From positions 62,001 through 126,000 of the forward strand of contig NZ_JBMSDZ010000005.1 of NCBI RefSeq assembly GCF_049445995.1: a DNA stretch of 64,000 bases. Reading direction: 5' to 3'. The notes below the pieces were generated by a model. It had not been told where the DNA came from, did not search any database, and worked only from the letters and a program-made list of their open reading frames with translations. The translations under genes were made by a program, and so were the position numbers. The stretch is from Dyella_A sp049445995. Its GTDB lineage: Bacteria > Pseudomonadota > Gammaproteobacteria > Xanthomonadales > Rhodanobacteraceae. Positions 15,369 to 24,830 of this stretch are shown in pieces (the stretch's first letter is position 1; the number at the start of each line of letters is the position of its first letter).

Positions 15369-18300
15369 ATGTCACGTCTGTCGATTGCGCGGCGCCGGTC
15401 TGCCCGCTGGCCGCGGGATCTGCTTGTCCCGACGCTGTGCCTGCTGTTGCTCGCCGCCTGCGGCCGCGGCCACGAGGGCGACAAGCCAACCCTGCAGGGT
15501 GCGCCGGCAGGCTCATCCGCCTCCGTGCAGGCCGGCGACAAGGCCGGCTTCATGCTGATGTCCGGCAGCTCCTCGGTGCGCAACGACCGCACCCAGCTCG
15601 ACCTGGTGTTCAACACCAGGCTGGCCTCGGCGCAGGCCTTCGACGACGTGCTCGCGGTGACCGGCCCCTCCGGCGAGCCGGTGAGCGGCAGCTGGGGCCT
15701 GAGCGACGACGGCACCACGCTGAGCTTTCCCTACGTGGCCGCCAATACGCGCTACGCGGTGGCGATCAAGCCCGGCCTGCTGGCGGCGGACGGGCGCACG
15801 CTCGGCCACGCGGTCAAGCGCGACATCTATTCCGGCAACCTGCCCGGCGCGGTGGGCTTCGCCTCGCACGGCAGCGTGCTGCCGGCGCGCGGCACGCGCG
15901 GCCTGCCGCTGGTGTCGGTGAACGTGCACGACGCCGACGTGGAGTTTTTCCGCGTGCACGAGGACGCGCTGTCGGACCTGTTCTGCGCCTACCCGCGCAA
16001 CGGCCATCGCGACAGCTACGAGCTGGACCACGACCCCTACACCTACGACGCCTGCGGCCCGAACCGCCGCCGCAGCAAGCGCGCGCTCACCGACATGGCC
16101 GACTCGGTCTATGCCAACCACTACGCGCTGAAGGGTGCGCCGAACGAGCGCACGGTGACCTACCTGCCGGTGCAGCACATCCGCGAGCTGGCCGAGCCGG
16201 GCGTGTACATGGCGGTGGTCAAGGCCGCCGGCACGTTCAAGGGCGGCTACGACACGGCGACCTTCTTCGTCAGCGATCTGGGCCTGCACCTGCGGGTCTA
16301 TCGCGACAACGTGCTGCTGCACGTGGCCTCGCTGCGCGACGGCACGCCGGTGGGCGGGGTTGACGTGGAGATCCGCGACGAGGCCGGCAACCCCACGCTC
16401 AAGGCCGCCACCGACGACGCCGGCAACGCGTTGATCGCCTACAAGGTGCGCGACTCGGACGTGCTGGTGGCGCGCCACGGCAAGGACATTTCGGTGCTGC
16501 CGTTCAACCGGCCGGCGCTGGACGTGTCCAACTTCGACATCACCGGACGCAAGCAGGCGCCGTTCGAGGTGTACGCGTGGTCCGGCCGCGACCTGTATCG
16601 CCCCGGCGAGACGCTGCGCGCCTCGGCGCTGCTGCGCGATGCCGACGGTCGGCCGATGAAGGCCCAGTCGCTGTTCGTGCGCGTGCGCCAGCCGGACGGT
16701 CGCACCTTGCAGGACACCCGGCTGGAGCCCAGGCAGCTCAACTACTTCGAACTCAGCGAGGCGATTCCGGCCGACGCGCCCACCGGCCTGTGGCAGCTGG
16801 AGTTCCACCTCGACCCGGCCAGCAAGGCGTCGGTGCAGGCGTTCCCCTTCCATGTGGAGGAGTTCCTGCCCGAGCGGCTGAAGGTGGCGCTGGACAGTCC
16901 GCAGCCGCGGCTGGCGCCGAGCGAGCCGCTGCAGCTGGAGGTGGCGTCGAGCTATCTCTACGGCGCGCCGGCCGACGGCAATCGCTTCACCGCCAAGCTG
17001 CTGGTGGCGCCTGAGGTGCATCCGGTGGATGCCATGAAGGACACCTTCTTCGGCGATCCCACGGTGGACCTGCCCAGGTCCGCCGCCGACGTGATCGACG
17101 CCAGGCTCGACGCGCAGGGCCAGCTTGCCCAGGACGTGCCGCTGCCCGACGACGTCAAGCCGGTGGCCCCGCTGGCCGTGACGCTGTCCGGCAGCGTGTA
17201 CGAGAGCGGCGGCCGCGCGGTGACGCGCCTGCTCAAGCGCAGCTACTGGCCGGCCGACGCGCTGGTCGGCGTGCGGCCGGAGTTCGATCCCAGGCAGGGC
17301 GCGGAGAGCGAGAGCCCGGTCGGCTTCGAGATCGTGCGCGTGGACGCCGACGGCAAGCGCGTCGCCGGCAGCCACCTCAAGGTGCGCCTGCAGCGCGAGC
17401 TGCGCGACTTCTACTGGCTGTACGAGCGCGGCGGTGGCTGGAAATCCGACGCCAACCAGCGCCTGCAGCTGATCGACGAGAAGGACGTCGACGTCAGTGC
17501 CAGCGCCCACACCCGCGTGGAGTTCCCGGTGGAGTGGGGCAGCTACCGCGTCGAGGTGTACGACCCCGAGACCAAGCTCACCACCGTGTTCCCGTTCTTC
17601 GCCGGCTACAGCTGGGACGACGAGAACCTCGGCAAGGAAGCGCGCCCGGACAAGGTGAAACTGGCGCTGGACAAGGCGCGCTACCGCGCCGGCGACACCA
17701 TGAAGGTCACCGTCACCCCGCCGCACGACGGCCCCGGCGTGCTGCTGGTCGAGTCCGACCACCTGCTCTACACCAGGAACATCGACGCCAGGGCCGGCGC
17801 CACCTTCGAGATTCCCGTCACCAGGGACTGGGAGCGCCACGACGTGTACGTGGTGGCGCTGGTGTTCCGCGGCGGCGAGGCGGTGGAGCACGCCACGCCG
17901 GCGCGCGCGATGGGCGTGGAATACGTGGCGATGGACCGCACTGACCGGCGCATTCCGCTCACCCTCAAGGCGCCCACGCTGATGCGTCCGGGCAACCCGC
18001 TGGACGTCACCGTGCAGGCCACCGGGCTGGCCGGCAAGCAGGCCTACGTGACGGTGTCGGCGGTGGACCAGGGCGTGATCAACATCACCGACTACGCGGT
18101 GCCCGATGCATGGTCGTGGATGTTCGCCAAGCGCGCGCTCGCCACCGAGGCCTACGACCTCTACAGCCGCCTGATCGAGGCGATGGACGGCGACACCGCG
18201 CGCCTGCGTTACGGCGGCGACATGAGCGGCGATGCGCTGCCCAAGGCCGCCCGGATCAACCCGAAGGTGCAGATCGTGGACCTGTTCGCCGGCCCGGTCG

Positions 18301-20369
18301 CCTTCGACGCGCAGGGCAACGCGCAAGTGCACCTGGACGTGCCCGACTTCAACGGCAGCCTGCGCGTGAGCGCGCTGGCCTACACCGACAGCCGCTTCGG
18401 CAACGCCGACGGCGCGGTTACCGTGCGCGCGCCGCTGGTGGTGGAGCCGAGCACGCCGCGGGTGATGGCCGGCGGCGACAAGGCGGTGATCAGCCTGGAT
18501 CTGAAGAACCTCTCCGGCAAGGACGGCATGGCCAAGGTGCGCGTCACCGGCACCGGCCCCATCCGCATCGAGCACGGCGAGCAGACCCTCGCGCTGAAGG
18601 ACGGCGCCGGCACCACGCTGACCCTGCCGGTGACCGCCGGCGCCGGTGCGGCCGTGGCGGGGGTGGACATCCATGCCCAGCTCAACGACTACCAGGTCGA
18701 TCGCCACTTCGAGTTCGCCGTCCGCCCGGCCTGGCCGGAGGTGCTGCGCAACCAGCCGCTGGCGCTGGAAGCGGGCAAGGCACTGAGCATCGGCAGCGAG
18801 CTGCTGGCCGGGCTCATCCCCGACACCGTGCGCGCGCGCCTGAGCCTGAGCACGCTGCCGCCGTTGCCCTACGGTGCGGCGCTGCGCGACATGCTGCGCT
18901 ATCCCTACGGCTGCATCGAGCAGACCACCAGCAAGGGCTACGCCGCGCTGATCATGGACACCGCCACGGCCAAGGCGCTGGGCGTGACACCGATGGACGA
19001 CGCGGTGCGCAAGGCGGCCGTGGACAGCGCGATGGACCGCATCGCCTCGTTCCAGGCCAGCAACGGCCACTTCAGCTTCTGGGGCGGCACCAGCCCGATC
19101 GTCACCTTCACCACGCCGTATGTGGTCGACTTCCTGCTCGACGCCCGCGACGCCGGTTTCGCCGTGCCGCAGGACGTGCTGCAGAAAGCGCTGCAGCGCC
19201 TGAGCGACGACCTGCTGGCCGGTGGCCATCCGTACTACGGCTACGAGCAGCACGACCACATGCGCCTCGCTGACGAGGCGTATTCCGGCTTCGTGCTGGC
19301 CCGCGTCAACCGCGCGCCGCTGGGCACGCTGCGCGCGATCTTCGACAACGAGCGCAGCAAGCTGGTGGCGCCGCTGCCGCTGGTGCACCTGGGCGTGGCG
19401 TTCAAGCTGATGGGCGACAACGAGCGCGCGCAGAAGGCGATCGCCGAGGCGTTCGCCTGGACCAAGGAGCGCCCGTGGTACGTGGGCGACTACGGCTCGG
19501 ACCTGCGCGACCTCGCGCTGATGGTGGCGCTCACCCACACCTACGGCCTCAACAAGCCCGAGTACGACGCCAAGCTGATCGACTGGGCGCGCAACGTGGA
19601 CAGCCACGTGCGCGAGCGCCAGAAGCAGGATGCGCTGTACCGCTGGTCGTGGTCGTACCTCAGTACGCAGGAGCAGTCGGCGATCGCCCGTGTCGCCAAG
19701 GCCTTCGGTGCCGGCGAGGCGGCACCGCTCGCCGCCACGCTGAGCGTGGGCGGCAAGGCGGAGGCCGCGCCCGATCGCCGCGTGTGGAGCCGTGATCTCA
19801 CCGCCGCCGAGTTGAAGTCCGGCGTCAGCCTGCAGTCCACCGGCAGCGCCACCATCTTCGCCACGCTCGACGTCGCCGGCGTCACCCAGCAGGCGCCGCC
19901 CGCCGACGACAGCCAGATCGACGTGCGCCGCAGCTGGTTCACCACCGACGGCAAGCCCTGGGAAGGCGACACGCTCAAGGAGGGCGACACGCTGATCGCC
20001 GAGCTCACCATCGAGGCGCGCATGGACATCCCCGACGCGCTGGTCACCGACCTGCTGCCGGGCGGGCTGGAAGTGGAGAACCTCAACCTCTCCGGCGCGC
20101 AGCAGTGGGCCGGCGTGGTCATCGACGGCATCGCGCTGGACCAGCACGACTCGGCCGCCAACGTGGTGCATGAGGAATACCGCGACGACCGCTACGCCGC
20201 TGCGCTGAAGCTCGATCGCGGCGACGCGGCCCATGTGTTCTACCTCGTGCGCGCCGTGACACCGGGCACCTACACCGTGCCGCCGCCGCTGGTGGAAGAC
20301 ATGTACCGCCCGGCCCTGCGCGGCATCGGCAAGGCCGAGCCGGTGAAAGTCACCGTAGTCGAGCCCTGA
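15369..20369 (+). CDS. yfhM: Bacterial alpha-2-macroglobulin lipoprotein (YfhM type)
   Basis: 1666 residues. A lipoprotein signal ends LLLLAAC (Cys31). The protein has the macroglobulin-like beta domains (YRPGETLRASALLRD motif near residue 410), and an intact thioester site YGCIEQ with Cys1182 and Gln1185, as in the complement-like bacterial A2Ms. In the periplasm these proteins trap proteases that cleave the bait region, via the thioester. The length fits E. coli YfhM (about 1650). The next gene is pbpC, the standard partner: A2M is thought to guard the envelope while PBP1C repairs the wall. ATG 15369 follows GGGAGAGG. About 135 bases with a REP-like element separate it from pbpC. Confidence 0.95.
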   Translation: MSRLSIARRRSARWPRDLLVPTLCLLLLAACGRGHEGDKPTLQGAPAGSSASVQAGDKAGFMLMSGSSSVRNDRTQLDLVFNTRLASAQAFDDVLAVTGPSGEPVSGSWGLSDDGTTLSFPYVAANTRYAVAIKPGLLAADGRTLGHAVKRDIYSGNLPGAVGFASHGSVLPARGTRGLPLVSVNVHDADVEFFRVHEDALSDLFCAYPRNGHRDSYELDHDPYTYDACGPNRRRSKRALTDMADSVYANHYALKGAPNERTVTYLPVQHIRELAEPGVYMAVVKAAGTFKGGYDTATFFVSDLGLHLRVYRDNVLLHVASLRDGTPVGGVDVEIRDEAGNPTLKAATDDAGNALIAYKVRDSDVLVARHGKDISVLPFNRPALDVSNFDITGRKQAPFEVYAWSGRDLYRPGETLRASALLRDADGRPMKAQSLFVRVRQPDGRTLQDTRLEPRQLNYFELSEAIPADAPTGLWQLEFHLDPASKASVQAFPFHVEEFLPERLKVALDSPQPRLAPSEPLQLEVASSYLYGAPADGNRFTAKLLVAPEVHPVDAMKDTFFGDPTVDLPRSAADVIDARLDAQGQLAQDVPLPDDVKPVAPLAVTLSGSVYESGGRAVTRLLKRSYWPADALVGVRPEFDPRQGAESESPVGFEIVRVDADGKRVAGSHLKVRLQRELRDFYWLYERGGGWKSDANQRLQLIDEKDVDVSASAHTRVEFPVEWGSYRVEVYDPETKLTTVFPFFAGYSWDDENLGKEARPDKVKLALDKARYRAGDTMKVTVTPPHDGPGVLLVESDHLLYTRNIDARAGATFEIPVTRDWERHDVYVVALVFRGGEAVEHATPARAMGVEYVAMDRTDRRIPLTLKAPTLMRPGNPLDVTVQATGLAGKQAYVTVSAVDQGVINITDYAVPDAWSWMFAKRALATEAYDLYSRLIEAMDGDTARLRYGGDMSGDALPKAARINPKVQIVDLFAGPVAFDAQGNAQVHLDVPDFNGSLRVSALAYTDSRFGNADGAVTVRAPLVVEPSTPRVMAGGDKAVISLDLKNLSGKDGMAKVRVTGTGPIRIEHGEQTLALKDGAGTTLTLPVTAGAGAAVAGVDIHAQLNDYQVDRHFEFAVRPAWPEVLRNQPLALEAGKALSIGSELLAGLIPDTVRARLSLSTLPPLPYGAALRDMLRYPYGCIEQTTSKGYAALIMDTATAKALGVTPMDDAVRKAAVDSAMDRIASFQASNGHFSFWGGTSPIVTFTTPYVVDFLLDARDAGFAVPQDVLQKALQRLSDDLLAGGHPYYGYEQHDHMRLADEAYSGFVLARVNRAPLGTLRAIFDNERSKLVAPLPLVHLGVAFKLMGDNERAQKAIAEAFAWTKERPWYVGDYGSDLRDLALMVALTHTYGLNKPEYDAKLIDWARNVDSHVRERQKQDALYRWSWSYLSTQEQSAIARVAKAFGAGEAAPLAATLSVGGKAEAAPDRRVWSRDLTAAELKSGVSLQSTGSATIFATLDVAGVTQQAPPADDSQIDVRRSWFTTDGKPWEGDTLKEGDTLIAELTIEARMDIPDALVTDLLPGGLEVENLNLSGAQQWAGVVIDGIALDQHDSAANVVHEEYRDDRYAAALKLDRGDAAHVFYLVRAVTPGTYTVPPPLVEDMYRPALRGIGKAEPVKVTVVEP

Positions 20370-20383
20370 CCCCATGATGCCCT

Positions 20384-20483
20384 GTAGGAGCGCACCCCTC
20401 GATCGAGTCGAGGGCAGGCTCTGTGCGCGACCGCCTCTGGCGGCTACCCGCAAAGAGCTGTCGCGCACAGGGTGCGCTCCTAC
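20384..20483. repeat. REP-like element between A2M and PBP1C genes
   Basis: GTAGGAGCGCACCC (20384-20397) is repeated in reverse complement at 20470-20483, and a second nested pair, CTGTGCGCGAC (20421-20431) and GTCGCGCACAG (20460-20470), lies inside. Smaller hairpins (CCCTCGA-TCGAG-TCGAGGG at 20395-20413) fill the interior. This GTAGGAGCGCACCCTGTGCGCGA wording is typical of repetitive extragenic palindromes in pseudomonads and xanthomonads. It may stop or stabilise the upstream message and so change the ratio of the two products. Confidence 0.85.
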
Positions 20484-20504
20484 GGTCGGGCGTACGCGAC
20501 GGAT

Positions 20505-22877
20505 ATGACCGACGACCCTGCCGTATCGCCATCGAGGCATCGTCGCCTCCGACGCTGGCTGCGCCGTGCCGTCATCCCCCTCGGTGTGCTGCTGCTGGCG
20601 CTGCTGCTCGACCGCCTGTTCCCGCTGCATCTGCCGCCCCCGGACGGCGGCAGCACCGTGGTGCTGGCACGCGACGGCACGCCGCTGCGCGCGTTCGCCG
20701 ACAGCGACGGGGTGTGGCGCTATCCGGCCACGGTCGACACCGTGTCGCCGCTGTATCTCACCGCGCTGCTGGGCTACGAGGACCGCTGGTTCTACCGTCA
20801 CCCCGGCGTGAATCCGTACGCGCTGGCGCGCGGCATGGCCGGCGGCGTGCTGCACGGGCGCATCGTCTCGGGCGGCTCCACGCTCACCATGCAGGTGGCG
20901 CGCATCATCGATCCGATCCCGCACACGGTCGGCGGCAAGGCGATCCAGATCCTGCACGCGCTGCAGCTGGAAGCGCACCTGAGCAAGCGGCAGATTCTCG
21001 ACCTGTACCTCAACCACGCGCCGTTCGGCGGGCCGATCGAAGGCGTCGAGGCGGCGTCCTGGGCCTACCTGGGCAAGCCGGCGAAGAACCTCTCGCGGGC
21101 CGAGGCGGCGCTGCTGGCGGTGTTGCCGCAGGCGCCGAGCCGGCTGCGGCCGGACCGCCATCCCGAAGCGGCGCGCGCCGCGCGCGACAAGGTGCTCACG
21201 CGCCTGCGCGACGAGGGCATCTGGACGGCCAGACAAGTGCGCGATGCGCGGATCGAGCCGGTGGTCGCCCGTTCGCTGCGCGCGCCGCTGTCGGCCGCGC
21301 TGCTGGCCGAGCGGCTGCATCGCGAGCAGCCCGGTATGCGGCGGATCAGCACCACCATCGACGCCAACCTGCAGCGCGCCGCCGAGGAGCGCGTGAGCAG
21401 CTACCTCGCGCGGTTGCCGCGGCACACCAGCGCCGCGCTGCTGGTGGTGGACAACGCCAGCCACGCGGCGCGCATTTATCTGGGCACCAGCGACTTTGCC
21501 GATCCGGACCGGCACGGCTACATCGACATGGTGCAGGCGCCGCGCTCGCCCGGGTCCACGCTCAAGCCCTTCCTTTACGGGCTGGCGCTGGACGACGGCC
21601 TGATCACCTCCGAGAGCCTGCTGGTGGACGCGCCGCAGGATTTCGGCGGCTATCGGCCGGGCAACTTCGACGAGGCGTTCTCCGGCCCGGTCGGCGTGGC
21701 CGAGGCGCTGCAGCGCTCGCTCAACGTGCCGGCGGTCGACGTGCTCGACCGGGTGGGGCCGAATCGCTTCGTGGCGCGGCTCGCCGCGGGCGGCCTGGAT
21801 CTGGGCCTGCCGGCCGGCGCGCAGCCGAATCTGTCGATCATCCTGGGCGGTGCCTCGACACGGCTGGAGGATCTGGTGGGGGCCTATGCGGCGCTGGCCA
21901 ACCGCGGCATCGCGGTGGCGCCGCGCTACACGCCGCAGCAGCCGGCACGACCGCGGCGCCTGCTGTCGCCGGGTGCGGCCTGGATCATCCGCGACGTGCT
22001 GGCGCACAACCCGGCCGACGTCGAGGGCGCGCCGCTGGAAGGCGCGGTCAACCGCCACGCCGCGGTGGCCTGGAAGACCGGCACCAGCTACGGCTACCGC
22101 GACGCGTGGGCGGTGGGCGTTGCCGACCGGTTCACCATCGGCGTATGGATCGGCCGCCCGGATGGCACGCCGTCGCCCGGCCAGTACGGCGCGATCACCG
22201 CGCTGCCGCTGCTGTTCCAGATCGCCGACATGCTGCCCGCACGCGGCCCGGCCACCCGTTTCGCGCAGCCGCCCAGCGTGCGCTCGGTGGAGATCTGCTG
22301 GCCGCTGGGCGGCGCGCGGGCGGCGACCGATCCGGCGCTGTGTCGGCAGCACCGCAGCGCCTGGGTGCTGGACGACGCGCTGCCGCCCACCTTCGCCGAG
22401 CGCGACCTCGGTGCGTGGTCGGCCGGGCTGGTGACGCTGCGGGTCGATGCGCAAGGTCGGCGACTGAGCGCCACCTGCCACGGCGCGGGCGAGCACGCGG
22501 TGCAGCTGGCGCGCTGGCCGGCGCTGGCCACACCGTGGCTGGGCCAGGACGACCGCGCCGCCTCCGCGCTGCCGCCGCAGGCACCGGGTTGCCCGGCCGA
22601 CTCGCTGGACAACGCCAGCGCCATCCGCATCGCGGGCCTCGCCGACGGCGTGCGCCTGCGCCGCGCGCCCCACAGCAGCCAGCCGCTGCGCGTCACGCTC
22701 AAGGCGTTGGGGGCGACGGGCACCGTGCAGTGGTTGCTCGACGGCCGACTGCAGGGCACCACCGAGGATGCGCATTCCATCGCGCTGGCGCTTGAGCAGC
22801 CGGGCGCGCACACCATCACGGCGCTCACCGCGCGTGGTGCGTGGAGTTCGCTGCGGGTCAGCGTGGCGGCGCGCTGA
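20505..22877 (+). CDS. pbpC: Penicillin-binding protein 1C
   Basis: 790 residues. A single membrane helix at about residues 23-36 anchors it. A GT51 glycosyltransferase domain follows (catalytic Glu92 in YEDRWFYRHPG; GGSTLTMQVAR at 123-133), then a transpeptidase domain with Ser351 in SPGSTLK, SLN, and KTGTS near residue 520, and a C-terminal BiPBP_C-type beta domain rich in Cys and Trp. It polymerises and cross-links peptidoglycan in the periplasm. ATG 20505 avoids the REP element that a longer start at 20472 would run into. The pairing with the upstream A2M gene is conserved in many proteobacteria. Confidence 0.95.
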   Translation: MTDDPAVSPSRHRRLRRWLRRAVIPLGVLLLALLLDRLFPLHLPPPDGGSTVVLARDGTPLRAFADSDGVWRYPATVDTVSPLYLTALLGYEDRWFYRHPGVNPYALARGMAGGVLHGRIVSGGSTLTMQVARIIDPIPHTVGGKAIQILHALQLEAHLSKRQILDLYLNHAPFGGPIEGVEAASWAYLGKPAKNLSRAEAALLAVLPQAPSRLRPDRHPEAARAARDKVLTRLRDEGIWTARQVRDARIEPVVARSLRAPLSAALLAERLHREQPGMRRISTTIDANLQRAAEERVSSYLARLPRHTSAALLVVDNASHAARIYLGTSDFADPDRHGYIDMVQAPRSPGSTLKPFLYGLALDDGLITSESLLVDAPQDFGGYRPGNFDEAFSGPVGVAEALQRSLNVPAVDVLDRVGPNRFVARLAAGGLDLGLPAGAQPNLSIILGGASTRLEDLVGAYAALANRGIAVAPRYTPQQPARPRRLLSPGAAWIIRDVLAHNPADVEGAPLEGAVNRHAAVAWKTGTSYGYRDAWAVGVADRFTIGVWIGRPDGTPSPGQYGAITALPLLFQIADMLPARGPATRFAQPPSVRSVEICWPLGGARAATDPALCRQHRSAWVLDDALPPTFAERDLGAWSAGLVTLRVDAQGRRLSATCHGAGEHAVQLARWPALATPWLGQDDRAASALPPQAPGCPADSLDNASAIRIAGLADGVRLRRAPHSSQPLRVTLKALGATGTVQWLLDGRLQGTTEDAHSIALALEQPGAHTITALTARGAWSSLRVSVAAR

Positions 22878-23026
22878 ATCCGGCGAGATGTCGGCTTCTC
22901 CATTCCATGGGGAGAAAAGGTTCAAGGCAGCGCCGCAGGCCCGGCATTTCTTCTTGCTCTCCCCGTGGGGGGTTTCAAGCCCGCGCGCGATCGATAAGCT
23001 CATGCATCCCTCCTTCGGAGAACGCC

Positions 23027-23671
23027 ATGACCGCCACGCCCTGCCTGATCGGCCGCAGCAGCTCCCACTTCACCCGCGTGCCGCGCATGCTGGCGCTGGA
23101 GCTGGGCATCGACTGCGCGTTCCAGCCCGTCTACGACCTGGGCTCGCGCCACGCCGCCGACTACGGCGGCAACCCGGCCATGAAGCTGCCCGTGTTGCGG
23201 CTGGCGGACGGGCAGGTGGCGTTTGGTGCGGAGAACATCGCCCGCACCCTGGCGGAGCTCGCGCCGGGTCGGCTGCCCGTGGTGTGGACCGAGCAGTTGC
23301 CGGGGGTCGAGGCGCGCAACGCACAGGAGCTGGTGTGGCACGCGATGGCCGCGCAGGTGCAGCTGGTGTTCGGCACGCAGGCGGCCAAGCTGCCGGCCGA
23401 CAACCTGTATTTCGCCAAGGCCGCCGATGGCATGGCCAACGTGCTGGCGTGGCTGGATGCGCGCATCGACGCGGTGCTCGCCACGCTGCCGGCGTCGCGC
23501 AGCCTGAGCCTGCTCGAACTCACCCTGTTCTGCCTGATCGAGCATCTGCGCTTCCGTCCCACCGTGACACTGGACGTGTACCCGACCCTGGCGCGCTTCA
23601 CCGACACCTTCGGCCAGCGCGCCTCGGCGCAGCAGACGACGTACCGCTTCGATACGCCGCCGGCTGCGTAA
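23027..23671 (+). CDS. Glutathione S-transferase-like protein
   Basis: 214 residues. The N-terminal region (LIGRSSSHFTRVPRMLALELG, partly quoted) has the Ser-rich catalytic loop of thioredoxin-fold GSTs, and MKLPVLRLADG carries the cis-proline. A helical C-terminal domain follows. Substrate unknown. ATG 23027 has a GGAG ribosome site 8 bases upstream. Upstream bases 22878-23026 contain an imperfect inverted repeat (CCATGGGGAGA at 22905 and TCTCCCCGTGG at 22958) and no gene. Confidence 0.75.
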   Translation: MTATPCLIGRSSSHFTRVPRMLALELGIDCAFQPVYDLGSRHAADYGGNPAMKLPVLRLADGQVAFGAENIARTLAELAPGRLPVVWTEQLPGVEARNAQELVWHAMAAQVQLVFGTQAAKLPADNLYFAKAADGMANVLAWLDARIDAVLATLPASRSLSLLELTLFCLIEHLRFRPTVTLDVYPTLARFTDTFGQRASAQQTTYRFDTPPAA

Positions 23672-23674
23672 GGG

Positions 23675-24682
23675 CTAGAACGTCAGCACGATCTTGCCGA
23701 AGTGCTGGCCCGAGGCCTCGTGGCGGAACGCGTCGGCGATCTCCTCCAGCGCGAACGCGCGGTCGATCACCGGGCGCAGCGCGCCCGCGTCGATGGCGGC
23801 GATCATCTCCTGCTGGTGCGTGCGGCTGCCCACGATGATGCCCTGCAGTCGCGCCTGCCTGGCCATCAGCGCCGCGGTGGGAATCTCGCCGCCACGGCCG
23901 GTGAGCACGCCGATAAGCGAGATGTGCCCGCCGATGCGCACCGCCTCGATCGACTGCGGCAGCGTGCCGGGGCCGCCGACCTCGATCACGTGGTCCACGC
24001 CGCGCCCGGCGGTGAGCTCGCGCACGCGCCGGCCCCACGCGGGTTCACTTGTGTAGTTGATGACGTGCTCGGCACCCAGCGCAGCCAGCCGTTCGAGCTT
24101 GGCGTCGGAGGAGGAGGTGGCGATTACCCGCGCGCCCATCAGCCGGGCGAACTGCAGCGCGAAGATCGACACGCCGCCGGTGCCCAGCGTGAGTACGGTG
24201 TCGCCGGCCTTGAGGCCGCCTTCCACCACCAGCGCGCGCCATGCGGTGACGGCGGCGGTGGTGAGCGTGCTCGCCTCGGCGTGACTCCAGTGGCGCGGTG
24301 CATGTGTGAACCAGGCCGCCGGCCGCACCACGGCCTCGCGCGCATAGCCGTCGACGCCGTCGCCGGGCGTACCGGCAAAGTTGTCGATGCGCGCGGGGCC
24401 GTCCAGCCAGTGCGGGAAGAAGGTCGATACCACCGCATCGCCCGTGCGGAACTCCTCCGCGCCCGCACCCACCGCCTCCACCACGCCCGCGCCGTCGGCC
24501 ATCGGGATACGGCCGTCGGCGGTGGGGATCATGCCGGCCACCACCGCGTAGTCGTGGAAATTGAGCGAGCTGGCGTGCACTCGCACGCGGATCTCGCCGG
24601 GGCCGGGCGCTCCCGGGTCGGCGGCGTCTACCAGGGCCAGCTGCGCCAGCCCGCCGGGGCGCTTCAGCACGATCTGTTTCAT
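23675..24682 (-). CDS. NAD(P)-dependent zinc-free MDR oxidoreductase (quinone reductase type)
   Basis: 335 residues with the medium-chain dehydrogenase architecture: an N-terminal GroES-like domain (VHASSLNFHDYAV, the spacing typical of quinone oxidoreductases that lack zinc ligands) and a Rossmann domain with the coenzyme motif VLTLGTGGVSIFALQFA and GARVIATSSSDAK, which suggests NADPH use. No structural-zinc cysteine cluster is visible. Likely reaction: reduction of a quinone or an activated alkene or ketone. It converges on the GST-like gene with only three bases between the stop codons. Confidence 0.85.
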   Translation of the reverse strand: MKQIVLKRPGGLAQLALVDAADPGAPGPGEIRVRVHASSLNFHDYAVVAGMIPTADGRIPMADGAGVVEAVGAGAEEFRTGDAVVSTFFPHWLDGPARIDNFAGTPGDGVDGYAREAVVRPAAWFTHAPRHWSHAEASTLTTAAVTAWRALVVEGGLKAGDTVLTLGTGGVSIFALQFARLMGARVIATSSSDAKLERLAALGAEHVINYTSEPAWGRRVRELTAGRGVDHVIEVGGPGTLPQSIEAVRIGGHISLIGVLTGRGGEIPTAALMARQARLQGIIVGSRTHQQEMIAAIDAGALRPVIDRAFALEEIADAFRHEASGQHFGKIVLTF

Positions 24683-24830
24683 GGGGATGCCTCGTTGCGG
24701 GTTGAACCATCAGACATGCGGTCGCGTCCGGCGCGTGCCAAGGGACCGGCCGTATGCAGCGCATCGCCCGGCGCTGAAAGCAGCCTGCAAGATGCGCCTG
24801 CAAGCATGCTGAGGCCGCCATCGAGGGCGG

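Noticed and set aside
20472..20504. A longer start of pbpC inside the REP element
   Set aside because: The extra residues are encoded by the repeat arm, and the ATG at 20505 gives a protein of the usual length.
22905..22968. Inverted repeat CCATGGGGAGA / TCTCCCCGTGG after pbpC as a terminator
   Set aside because: The arms are 42 bases apart with one mismatch and no T run, so it was not listed as a terminator.
15513..23003. A 2496-residue open frame on the minus strand over A2M and pbpC
   Set aside because: It is antisense to two well-recognised genes, is Arg/His/Gly-rich as expected from the mirror of high-GC codons, and has no domain.
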